Origin: Chrysogorgia sp. JL179-B06 | Lineage: Eukaryota; Cnidaria; Anthozoa; Scleralcyonacea; Chrysogorgiidae | Assembly (NCBI GenBank): GCA_035772405.1 | Contig: JAYKKM010000181.1 | Location: 62,001 to 126,000, forward strand | Direction: 5' to 3' | DNA: 64,000 nucleotides | Shown here: positions 30,836 to 42,560 of the stretch, piece after piece | Numbering within the stretch: the first letter of the stretch is position 1 | How the letters are laid out: every line of letters begins with the position of its first letter | Made by a program: the position numbers and the translations under genes | Notes under the pieces: generated by a model | The model's database searches: none | The model's input: only the letters and a program-made list of their open reading frames with translations | Told to the model about the DNA's origin: nothing

Positions 30836-32600
30836 ACACACAAGAATCCGATAACTTTAGTGTCTTTGTTGCTACGCAACGCAGACACAAAAAGGAAAAA
30901 CGGGTTTACCTTTTGACGCCATGTAAAATTTACGAACTTCAGACATCTTCCGACGACGATCTTCTGAACACTGCATTTTATGAACATTTATGAACTTTTT
31001 TGAACACAAATCTTTATTCGCTGTATGGCGACAACACCAGTCCTGTACCGTGTACAGTACGTACTTTTCGTGTTTAGACTTTTAAAAGTTGTCTGTTAAA
31101 AACTAACTGTTAAAAGTTGTCAAAAGCCCCAAGCCCCATAGGATCCGTGGGCCCCTGGCGGTTGCCCAGTCAGCCATACCATTAATCGGCCGCCACTGGA
31201 TCTAAGTTGTTTTGGGGTTAGCAGTACGTTCCATGATGTATTTCATCATACAGGCATGTCCGATCGTAACAATCTCTCATTTCGTCTAATTAACCTCTCG
31301 CGGATACTAAAAAAGATCGTCCAGAAGACGACTCAGACCTAGTACCTCACGGTCATCTCAACTGCGATGCCCCCCTCCCCCAGTTGTCCGAAAAATTAGC
31401 TCCATTCGGGCAAAAATGGTCTTGTCATTCGGGCAAAAAGGGTCCTGTATTAAATTATTCTAATATTTGAATGCAACTTAATGACATTATAACGGCTTCT
31501 CATTGAGGGAAATCTGGGATTCTCATTGTTGTTCATCGTTTAGCAATGGTTAAAAGTGGCATATAGCCAGGACTTGGTCCGGGCGTTGTCTAAACTTAAT
31601 CTCGTACATTCAACTTGAATATACCTAATACATTTGGTTTTGTGGCTAATTGCTTTTCCTTCCTTCTCTTCTGCCGTCGTGCAACGCATTCCCTATGCGC
31701 GTTGCGGGAGAGATATCCACGCGGTCTAAATTTGGAAAATCTGTGTTACTTTAACGGTAATTAAATACTTCGAATCCCGCGCACTGCCGCGGCTGAAAAC
31801 ACGAGAAAAGTGCCCTCAAATTGCAGGAAATTCACTTTCAAGAAATCAAAAATTCAAAAATTTTCTCGGGGGCACCGGACCCCCTAATGTACATTTTTCC
31901 AATGCATGTTCATATACATCAATGAAAAACGTGCATGTCATGTAATAATGTTTAAGCTAAACGATATGGCAATTCGCGTTCTTCAGTAATATGACGTCAT
32001 CATTAATTCGGGCAAGTTATGCTCAGCAAACCCCCCCCCCCCCCCCAGCCCCTCCGTCTCGTAGCTAGATGGTAACCCGAAATAGAACTTTTATCCTAAC
32101 CCTAACCCTAAATAACCCTAATGTTAAGCCTAACCCTCCGCCACATGTTTTATTTTATTTTATTAGCTTCACCATTGAGCAAAAAAACCACCAAAAAAGA
32201 AACCTAACATAGACTGACCGCAACAGCATAGCCAATTACTGCGGGCCCAGAATTTAAAAGTATATTTACAAATAATAATAATAAATAATAATACACAACA
32301 ACACTCAGTTTATAGGCCAACGCATTTTATGTGAGAGAGAATGTTTGTGGGTTGCATATGCGTAGTCAACTCAAGGCCCCAAAAAAGTGATCCCAAATTA
32401 AATAATTTTGCCCTCGTCCCCCTCCCCTGGCGCAATTCCCCTCTCCCCATGCTCTAATTTCTCTGGCTCGGCCAAAACAGCCTTTTCGAAAAAAAGAAGC
32501 CAACAGCTAGTTGCCTGCGGAAGAGGCCAGGAGAATCCAAATTTTGCAAACTTTGAGGGTCACGTGGGGGATCCTCGACTGTGAGTTTGTGAGAACTGAC
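30836..32600. other. Unassigned spacer between the KDZ element and FTSJ1
   Basis: Contains a 16-20-base C run near 32031 and two tandem telomere-like CCTAACCCTAACCCTAAA units at 32095-32112. No gene is supported. The FTSJ1 promoter should lie at its right end; no TATA box was seen there. Confidence 0.5.
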
Positions 32601-32622
32601 TGATCGATTTCTTTCAACAAAT

Positions 32623-35600
32623 ATGGGACGTACGTCGAAAGACAAACGGGATATTTATTATCGACGAGCCAAAGAGGAGGGATGGAGGGCAAGAAGTGCA
32701 TTCAAACTGCTTCAATTGGACGAAAGTTTTAATTTATTTGAAGGAGTACGTCGAGTTGTAGATTTATGTGCTGCTCCTGGTAGCTGGAGCCAAGTACTTA
32801 GCAGAAGACTGTCAAAAGAAGATGAAGAAAAGAAAACAAAGATTGTTGCTGTTGATTTACAGGCTATGGCACCTTTGCCTGGGGTTATTCAAATTCAGGG
32901 TGATATCACAAAGGTACAGCAAGTTTTTTTAACTTTAAGTTGGGTGAAGACGTGACAAAGTATTGTTTGAATAATGATCTTTGTGACGTTGCATGGGTAG
33001 TTCGGTGAGGGACGAAGGGGGTGACTTGGTCAGCCAGATAACTTGGTGAGCGAGATAACTTGGTGACCCAGATAATTCGATGAGCGTGTTAACTCAGTGA
33101 GCCAGGAAAAATGGTGAGCCAGATAACTCGGTGAGGGGGGAGAGTCTTAATGGTGAGCCAGATAACTCAGTGAGCTACAGTACTGTAGGTAAAATGGTGA
33201 GCCGAAATGAATACTGATGAGTCAGGCAACTTGGTGAGCTAGATAGGGCTTGGTGAGCCTGGTAACTTGGTGAGCCTGGTAACTCCCATTGGGTAACTCT
33301 GTGAGCCTGGCCAGGGTGCATTCCATGTAAACTCTATGCTGGAGATACACCGAATACTTCCGAATGCCATGCCAAGATTATGCAATATAAGAAATAGGGG
33401 TCTTGGGAGAGTGATAATTAATTAATTAATTAATTAAAATATATTTATTGATATTCACACAGAGGCATTTGAAAACTGGGGGAAATAACATGCCTTCTTG
33501 TGGCTTAATTTCAAAACACACAAGACCCTGAGGATGAGGTTGAAACCAATATTGATATGCCTAAACAAGTAACAACATAAAGCAGAAATCACTTTTCGGT
33601 GTTCGTGCCACTACGCCAAGCACTTACAGGTATACTGCAGTTTGACGATCTTACGCTGACATGCCAACCATTTTTGCAAGTCCACGCCGGAGATCTCCGG
33701 CATGGAGTACATGGAATGCACACTGGGTGCCTGGTAACTTGGTGAGCCAAATAACTTGGTGAGCCTGGTAACTTGATAGGGGTATCTATAGTCTTATTCC
33801 TTATACATGTATGGAGTTGATTGGTGAGAAAATACATGGCATTGATGAGCAAATTTAACAAAGCCTAATCCTAACACCTATTTTTTCATCCTAAACCCGT
33901 TGCTTATAGTTAATTAATCAGCCATTCATCAACTCGAAACGTCAGCATTCATGGAAAGATGGTTTGTTGGTCTTGCATTATACTTAATTTATTTACGATG
34001 CCTGGCCATTTTAGTTGTATTCCAAAGTCTCAGCTATGGGAGGCATTGGTCTTTTGTTTTGCGTGACCACCATTACTGTATTTTACACGCTTATAAACAC
34101 AATAAGCTCGAATGTCACCTGAATTAGCGGATGTTGTCATGCTGTATATACTTTATAATTACTGTACATGGTAGTAGGCTTGGTTGATCTCAGCAGCAGT
34201 GTTCAATAATCAGTGTTCATAGTCTAGGTTCTGTGTTTGTAGCATGTCGAACTGGAATGAGTGGTTATTCAATATTGCTATCTCAAACACTATCTGTATC
34301 ACATCCATCAACCTTTTTATTCTTTTATTACTTGCATATTGTTTTCCAGCATCTTGTTTACATAATGTATAGGGCAAATGTTACTTAACCTTTGTTTGCC
34401 AATTGTGGTTCGTTAATTTAAGATTTATGACAAGGCCATTTTTGTCTGAATGACAAGGCCTTTTTTGCCCAAAATAGAACTAATTGTCAGACAAATGGGT
34501 GGGGATCCCCCAGACTGTAGCCTACCAGCTCCTCCACCCCAATGCCTATGGTTTGCCACCCATGGATAAAATTGCCTATCAGCAACTATTAAAAAACATT
34601 GGAGTATCATGGGATACTAGTTCCCATCATAGCAAAGTCAAATGGTTACCTACTTGTATGCAAAGAAGTGTCATCCTCACAAGTACAGATAACTTCTGGT
34701 GTACCTTGAGGGACAGTGCACTTTGTTTTAACTAGCTGGTGACAACATGCACTTGCATAAAGCTAAATCCAAAAGGTCAGCCATCTTTTCCTGTGAGGAG
34801 GGTTAATATAAATACTCTGAACCATGGTATGGTCAAGCAATAATCCCCTGGTGATATCTTGAACTGACCACCACCTTGGGTGGCTATCACATAAATTGGT
34901 GGAAAGAAACAGTGAGATGGCCTGCTGAGAGAGATATTTATTTAGCCCGTGTCACATTATGGCTAGCCGGTTTATGTGAAGAAAAAAACAACCAATTAAC
35001 ATTTTCCATTTCATCCTAGCAGCAGGAATTAGCTCTGAGATGAGATGAGATGTTCAATATGAAATTTTTCATCTCACTTGATGAGGATCTCAGCAGTGTC
35101 CACCGCGATCCTTGCTTAGTGGGCCAGCACATTTAGCTTTTGCAATGAAATTTTAATAAGGTGATACTGATAGATCTCATCCAGTGGGCCATCTCAGGGA
35201 ACGAGAATGGAGGTCAGGAATGGAGAGGGTTAAAAAGATTGAAATGGTTGAACTACTGTACTGTCGGAGATTGAAGTTGAAGTTAACTAAACTTATGTAC
35301 TTATCAATTGTTCTTAATTTCTTTGTCCCTAATTTATTTGTTTTTTGTGTTTAAAGCTTTCTACCGCTAATGAAATTGTCAGTCATTTTGAAGGAGAACA
35401 TGCTGATCTTGTGGTATGTGATGGGGCTCCAGATGTCACTGGCTTACATGATATTGATGAATATATACAAGGACAGTTACTTCTTGCTGCTCTAAATATC
35501 ACCACACATGTTCTTAAGCCCAAAGGAACGTTTGTAGCAAAAAATATTCCGTGGGAAAGATGTTCACTTGCTTTATGGGCAACTAAAAGTGTTTTTTCCA

Positions 35601-37565
35601 AATGTAACTGTTGCAAAACCACGCAGTAGCCGTAATTCCAGTATTGAATCATTTGTCGTTTGTAAGAACTATCAGCCACCTGAAGGGTACAAACCAAATA
35701 TGGCTAATCCTTTGCTGGATTGCACACAAAATCCTGATTTTGATAAGTAAGTACTTTCATTTGACCCAGTATTTACTGTATACCAGTAATTATAATAATT
35801 ATTGCAGTAAGTGGTCATTACAGAAGCAGCCTGTAAATTAAAGTGGTTTTGGGTCCCAGAGCCAACTTTTAGCCGAGTAGATATACAGTATTATAGGTGA
35901 GAATCTCCATTGGTGTCAATTTCAGAACATTGTAACCCAAGTATTTAAATGCTCCAATGGTAGCTTTTGTATGGTTCACTGAGATTTTAAAGTTTAAGGT
36001 GACACTAACTTAATTTTGCATTTTACGGGCCAGCCGAAAACAAAAATTCAAGAATTGGAAAAAAAATAAAATTGTGTTTTGCATGTTTTTCCCTACGAAT
36101 TCAGAAAAGCCTGTTTGCAACCCAAATTTCCGGTTTTGGAAATTTAGGGCTCCAAGCAGGCTGGGTTCTATTGGTCAAATGTCAGTGCACGGTAGACTTG
36201 CAGAGCAATGGGTGTAACTTGATAATAAAGCGTTTGTTCCTCTGGAATTCTCTTCTATTGAAGATGGATTCAGCCGTTAAAGTGTGGTTTTCGGTCAGTC
36301 TTAGACGGAATGGAAAAGAGCACCGGAAATTGATTAGGGAATGGTCACTGGACAAGACTCTCTCGGACGTATTTATCAGCATCTAGGAGGGTGTTGAGTG
36401 TTTGAGTCAGTTTGACGAAGACATATGTTGGAAAGATTTCCGACAAAGTGAATGAAGAAGCCAATTTAGGAATGCCTTTTAGAGTAGCTGTAGCGTTTGG
36501 GTTCAGATTCGTACAATTTGATGTGTCACGCCTTCATATTTTTTGTATAGTTGGTTTAACGTATGAAGTTTCAGTTATACATTTCAAAAATCCTTAATTT
36601 TTTTAAAAATTTTTCCCTCCGAAAATTTTTTTGTTGTCCAAGAGCCCGTAAAACACAAAATCAAGTTGGTCTGGCCTAAGTTAAATTTAATATTTTGTTA
36701 AGCTACAGTTACATCAAACTATACCAGTGTACAGTATGTCTAACTTTGTGCAACAGCAAGGATGCAATCTAAAGTCACATGGTACTTTGGGTGTTAGGAA
36801 GGGATAGCAGGGATGACTTTTCCCAAGTGAATGGAAAATAGATTGACGGAGATTTGTCGTGTTTGCTTTACATGACTTTTCACTTGAGAAAATACCATTG
36901 ACAAGGAAACCTCTTGAACCATTATGATTATGATTATCATCAGTATAATATTATATTATAAGCTTTTACCCCATGAGCGTTCTATGGTCAAGGGGAGCTT
37001 AATGAACAAGGAAATGTCATTGAAGTTTTGTGTATATCTTTCTGCTTGTCTTTATTCAAACCACAAGCATTCTATTTTCATCTTTACTGCCCTTTGAAAA
37101 AAGTCTCAGTGAGTAGCTGTATAATAGTGTAGACTTCTCTTAATCAGACATATTTTGAGTTGTACTGGGATAATTTAAATTTTAGTGTTAGGGATGCAAT
37201 TGCACCTTCAATGTCCTTTATATGCAATACATATTGCAATACATAATATAACAGTATATATACTAATGAATGAAATTTTTTGCAGTCTTGGTGGTATTAA
37301 CCGTGTGGTAGTTCCATTTTTGGCTTGTGGAGACTTGAGTGCATATGATTCTGATAAAACATATGGTGTTAAAACAGAAAGTGGTGCAGCATATGTTCCA
37401 TTACCTCCAACACAAAGCCCAATCAATCCTCCCTACCAGACTGCATGTTACTTGAAGAAAAACAATTTACTCTCAACAATGATCCCTCAACAAGGTAAAT
37501 ATTATGCAGAAAACACTTTAAAAAAGGAAAATGAGCTAGTGAATGATACTAATGAAGATCAGTAA
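32623..37565 (+). CDS. FTSJ1: tRNA 2'-O-ribose methyltransferase, Trm7/FTSJ1 type, with an apparent 1-base insertion
   Basis: Three exons: 32623-32913, 35357-35746, 37286-37565, all GT-AG. Known role of the family: S-adenosylmethionine-dependent 2'-O-methylation of tRNA anticodon-loop positions 32 and 34. Visible: start [23 protein letters not shown] motif [12 protein letters not shown], and the K-D-K-E tetrad K28, D119 (VVCDGAP), K159 (FVAK) and Glu about 194 (SSIESF). The tail has [10 protein letters not shown] and PPYQ motifs. Size would be 319 residues against roughly 329 in human. Odd: a run of six A at 35539-35544, right after K159, shifts the frame and gives a stop at 35627-35629; with five A the frame joins the rest. 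All other parts are intact, so a sequencing error or rare allele is likelier than a true pseudogene. AATAAA at 37689. Confidence 0.88.
33001..33310 (+). repeat. Degenerate tandem repeat in FTSJ1 intron 1
   Basis: About 17-bp units around GGTGAGCCAGATAACT, with a few more copies at 33728-33775. Each unit contains GGTGAG, a splice-donor-like word, close to the true donor of exon 1. Confidence 0.8.
36000..36680. mobile_element. Diverged inverted-repeat element in FTSJ1 intron 2
   Basis: The left end TTGCATTTTACGGGC and the right end GCCCGTAAAACACAAAATC are imperfect complements. The interior reading frames do not resemble known proteins. Confidence 0.4.
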
Positions 37566-37688
37566 CAGACTTGATATTAATAACTATTATCAACACAATA
37601 ATATTATGTAATTGTTACAGTACAGTAGGTAGCACGTTCAGTTGTGACAGATGGACACAATAGTCTCTTAATTTGTTTTATAATAGTG

Positions 37689-37694
37689 AATAAA
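37689..37694 (+). terminator. Polyadenylation signal AATAAA of FTSJ1
   Basis: First AATAAA after the FTSJ1 stop, 124 nt downstream. Confidence 0.5.
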
Positions 37695-37895
37695 ATTTAA
37701 TATTATAAATTTATAATTACTGCAGCAGTAAATACAGGTACATTAATTTACAAACATGTTTATTATTTTGCATAATATGGGCAACGTTCAGTGCATATCA
37801 AATTAATTTATTTTTAGTGATGTTCATTTGGCACACCAGTATATGTGTGTAAACTATATTATGACAAAGTAAATGGTTTGAACTTAGGAGTATCA

Positions 37896-38164
37896 TTAGA
37901 TGCGTGAAGTTGATTGTCCAGGTTGTTGTAGTCTTAAGAAAGACTATTGTTAGTGACTGACGTTTCGATGGCCTCAGCGGCGTCAAGTAAAGCGCGTTTG
38001 TCAGGTTTGCCTATAAATCTAGTTTGTTACATCGTATTGACATATTGAAACATGCTTAACTTGACTCTGAAGATGACCACCGCTGAGGCTGTCGAAACGT
38101 CAGTCACCAACAATAATCTTTCTCAAGACTACAACAACCTGGACGATCAACTTCACACATCTAA
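37896..38164. mobile_element. Foldback MITE, TTAGATG ends
   Basis: Arms of about 90 bp: GTGAAGTTGAT-GTCCAGG, GTTGTTGTAGTCTT and the inner CAGCGG segments pair with their complements at 38070-38164. Shorter relatives are at 41227-41346 (arms only) and 25793-25870 (one arm). Confidence 0.8.
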
Positions 38165-39080
38165 CTAATTATTATGATATATACCAAAACACCTTGACCA
38201 CATAAATTTTATCAAATATTCCCATGTTTCTGGGTTAAATATATGAAAGTGTGACATTCAGTTTTTTTCTGGGACTCAGAATAATTTTTGAGGATATGAG
38301 CTTGATCAGGCTATTCATTCCAACACTCGAAATTTTCCTTCACTATAAATCCTTTCAACATGTAGTTTGATCGAGTGAAATGCCAAATATTACCTATAAT
38401 ATACCATGGTATGAGTTTGATCAGGCTAATGTGCAAGTACCTGATCTAGGTTGATCTTGCTAGTATGCTACCGTGTTAAAATATGTTAAATAAATAAAAC
38501 AATCGTCCATGTATTGTCTGTCTGCCCATCTCCCACATTTACTACAGCATAGTGTATAAATTTACACATACGTCATACAGTTTCATATTCACAAGTTCTT
38601 TGTGTCATTTCAGTGAGTTTATTTGACACAAACAACATTGAAATGAAAAAATTGAACAAATTAAGCACAGTCTTTCCATATCAGTTGTTTTCTGTTTGTT
38701 TATCACTGGCAAGAATGATTTTGACCAATATATTATTAAATGCTGAATGACAAGTTATTATAAATTATCAACTATGAACAAAACCTCCAAAAAGTTCCAA
38801 AGAGAATAATTCATCATCAAGGTTACTATTGTGACTAAAATTAAATTTTAAAATTTAACTTTTTAGTTACTTTCAGGTTAAACTGGCATTTCACCTGGAA
38901 CAAAAGGCTCATACTCACTGCCCCCAATGTTACATAATTGCTAATAAATTCTAGAAGATGGAAATGAAATCTAATTTTATGGTTAACTGTTTTATTTACT
39001 TGAGCAATTGTTGTTGTTGTTTGTTGTATTTGTGTTTTGAAATTTATACACATTGTAGTTATCATAAATTTATATCTATA
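38165..39080. other. Unassigned AT-rich spacer
   Basis: No gene, RNA or repeat end supported. Confidence 0.45.
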
Positions 39081-39083
39081 ATA

Positions 39084-40362
39084 TATGTGACCCTCCATGG
39101 GAAAACATACCTTATCGAAATAGCGTTCAAATGGCCAAAAAAACGGCGTTCGAACGCCGTTCGAACGGTGATCGAACGCCGTTCAAACGATTTCGAACGC
39201 CGTTCGAACGGTGTTCGAACGCCGTTCGAACGCCGTTCGAAACCGTTCGAACGCCGTTCGAACGGTTTGGTGAAAAATTCGAACGGCTAGTTATAGCGTT
39301 CGAACGGCTAGCGAGAGGCGTTCGAACGGCTATCTACTAGCGTTCGAACGGCTATCTACTAGCGTTCGAACGCTTGTGTCATTTGTGCGGCGTTCGAACG
39401 GTTGGAAGTTGGCTATAAGTGTTCAAGCCTCAAGGCTAGCATTGTCAAACATATCGTAAGCGTTCTTCGCGACGGTTCATGCGTTTAGCTTGCGTCACTG
39501 CAGATTTCAAGCGACAGAATCATCGGATTTGGGATTCGCGTTATAATATTATGAGAATTGTTTAAGCGGTGCTAATGAGAACTGAGAAGGTTCGCTGACA
39601 ACAGTAATTTGAGACTATTTAAAACTAATTTACTTGATCACCTCATCTGTCTGTCCTTAGCTTTCACAGTTGTTTTTGCCACAATGCGGCAAACCTATGG
39701 GAAAACGCACACCTTTAAATATAGGCTTTCTAAGGAGATCAATATAGCGATTTACAAAGACGCTTTTTTCGAAATGTTCGCAAACCAAAGAAACAAACAT
39801 CCGGTGTGAGCATAGTGATGACTGATGTTGACCAATGTGCACAGAGCTGTGCAGCATTGCCTGTAATGTATAATATGAGTTCGTTAATAAAGTAATTTCT
39901 GATGAAATAAAAGATTGAAATGAAAGAAACGCGAGAGCCAGCGACGCGTGCGGAGGCATTCTACGACAGACGGTTTCCTTTTCCAGATTACGATAAAACA
40001 CATGGTTAAAACACAGCGTTCGAACGGTCTAGCCAGCCGTTTGAACGGCGTTTAGCAGCGTTCGAACGATTCTAATCAGCCGTTTGAACGGCGTTCGAAC
40101 GCTTAGCGAACGGCGTTCGAATGCATTTGAACGCCGTTTAGCAGCGTTCGAACGCCGTTCGAATTCATTTGAACGCCGTTCGAAATCATTTGAACGCCGT
40201 TCGAACGCCGTTTACAAGCGTTCGCACGCTTACCGAACGCCGTTCGAACGGCGTTCGAATGCATTTGAACGCCGTTCGAACGGCGTTCGAACACCGTTCG
40301 AACGGCGTTTTTAAGGCGTTCGCGAAAACGATAAGGTATGTTTTCCCATGGAGGGTCACATA
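39084..40362. mobile_element. Inverted-repeat element with GTTCGAACGCC palindrome arrays
   Basis: Ends TATGTGACCCTCCATGGG and its complement are inverted over about 40 bp, with a possible TA duplication. Inside each end lies an array (39118-39420 and 40012-40325) of the small palindrome GTTCGAAC joined by GCC or GGC, giving self-complementary 22-bp units. The central 600 bp is unique with no convincing gene. Confidence 0.7.
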
Positions 40363-40369
40363 TAGCATG

Positions 40370-42500
40370 TTGGTGATTTTTAATATTTTCTGATTTCATG
40401 GCATTTGTAATAGGAAGATCTGTGTCAAGCCACTTTAACATTTTTGCAGAGAGATGCTTTGGCTGGAACCAGAGACAGTAACTGAAATTTCATCTTCATT
40501 CGTACCGTAATCAGCCTGAACGTGATAAATGGTGCAATTACTCCAATTCAGTCCCGTAGCAGACGGGGGGCAGCTGTCCCCCCAAATTTTTCTCAGAAAA
40601 ATTCCTAAAAATGAGTTTATTTATTAAATTAAAGTGAAACTGAACCGATTAACTTTAATTGTAACTTGAAAACTGACGTTGTGATTTGCAAAATACGAAA
40701 AATAACTTTATGCAGACTTTATAATAATGGTACACCAAGTTTTATGGAATAACATTACGTTATCAGAATGTTTTTGCCCGAACCGGGACTTTTTTACTGG
40801 CGTTGTATGAGTACTGTACTTCTGGATTATGTTCTGTATATATTTTATTAATAACTTTAATACTGTAAAAGCAGATTTTGATTGATAACCTGAATTTGAA
40901 TTTGTACAAACTAAGGGTACCCGAGGATCTCCCGTGGGAGCTAGTAATCCACAGCTGCCCCCCCCCCCCACACTTTTTGACACCTTGCTATGGCACTGCA
41001 ATTGTTTACATTGTTATTTTGATGTTTCTTTAATACAACAAAAAATTACAATTTAAATAATATTATATTTATACATAGTTATTTCAATAATAATTATATG
41101 TTTATACATTGGCATTCAGAAGTTAAGCTAGCAGAAATTGACTTCTGTAGACCATTTTGTGCGATACTCCACCATTCACCCTCTACTGAATTTGCACTAA
41201 GCTTTGGTGCTCAGACAATCTGAAAGAGATGTGTGAAGTTGATCATCCAGGTTGTTGTAGTCTTGAGAAAGACTATTGTTTCAGTCACCAACAATATAGT
41301 CTTTCTCAAGACTACAACAACCTGGATGATCAACTTCACACATCTAATATAATATACTGTAGTATAAAAATCTAATGCATAATTTAAAATAATTTAGTGG
41401 GTATGGTATATTTTTCCACTGTATCTACCTGCAAAGTATATGAAAGTGAAAAATGAGATAACATAATTTTCATGTTTCCATATCACTTTGTATGCTGAAG
41501 TTTCATATAAGAATTCCAAATTCAAAATAACATAGCCCTGCCTCACCATAATGCTTTATTTTAGAAATAACAGCTGATTTTTACTATTATGACAGTAAAG
41601 ATGTGACATTAGTTCAGGATTTATATGACATGTCACCCTAGTAAATTGATTATTTTTAAAAAATTGTTTCCATGTTCAACTTCCCAGTAACTTCCCAGCT
41701 TTGTGAAAGTACAGATTGGCACTGACACCCATTGGCATCAGGTAGGTTGATTGGATGGTATAGCATGAGCTAATAGTATACATCCAGGGCATGGAGGTAT
41801 ACATAGCACACTACACCTAAGTGCAATGATGCTATGACAATATAATAGTAATCACCTCAGATTGGTATATGGTTGGCTAGGGCAATTGGTAGGCCCTAAC
41901 TGCCAATAATTGTATTGTTTGTTATTGTATTCATACAAATAAAGAATATTTAACAGATTGCCTGACCACTTACAGATATTCCATGACCCTAAATATATCA
42001 GAAAGTCTTATTCCAGAGAAATAACACTTATTTGAAGCAAATTTTGACAACATAATTTCTCGGGTCTCAAATAAGAAAGTTGACGGCTGCGATGCTGTTA
42101 ACATCACAACTGTGGTTGATCTGAATACAGTACTGTACATGTCTACTAAAAGAATGACAAAGATCATCTTGATACACAAATATTACATAGTATAGATTAA
42201 GATTGAAACCATAAAAGGCTATTGAGTTCATTTCAATAAAATTGTTGGGAACAAGTAATTTTTTTACAGAAATATTGTTTCATATTTACAACTTTAGTTT
42301 TCATTACCAATATATCTAAACATTTTTCATTCAATATTTCTGTTTTAGCTTAGAACTAATGGCTACAAAATATTTATTGGTCAACAACACAGCTAAAATG
42401 TCTTTTCAAAAGTGACTTGTGCTATTAAAAAGAATAAATTAAGTTTTTACATAAAACACAACCAATGGTGTTGTCTGTTAAAACTTCACACATACTTTGC
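40370..42500. other. Mostly unassigned spacer downstream of the Mastermind gene
   Basis: Holds the small MITE 41227-41346 and a 10-base C run at 40967. No gene supported. The right end is the 3' untranslated region of the minus-strand Mastermind gene. Confidence 0.45.
41227..41346. mobile_element. Short foldback MITE, same family as 37896-38164
   Basis: Arms of about 50 bp (GATGTGTGAAGTTGATCATC and complement) nearly abut; only about 15 bp between them. Probably an internal-deletion form. Confidence 0.8.
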
Positions 42501-42560
42501 CCAAAGAGCAATTGATATACAAAAGAACAAAAACTATTTGATAGGAAGTATTTCTTTAGA

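Noticed and set aside
32090..32145. CCTAACCCTAACCCTAAA as a chromosome end
   Set aside because: Only about three units, interior and degenerate, with genes on both sides; at most an interstitial trace.
35383..35697. 104-codon minus-strand frame
   Set aside because: Shadow of FTSJ1 exon 2; no family similarity.
39084..40441. Arg/Phe/Glu-rich repeats (FERRSNG-type) on both strands
   Set aside because: Produced by the GTTCGAAC palindrome arrays, which are open in many frames.
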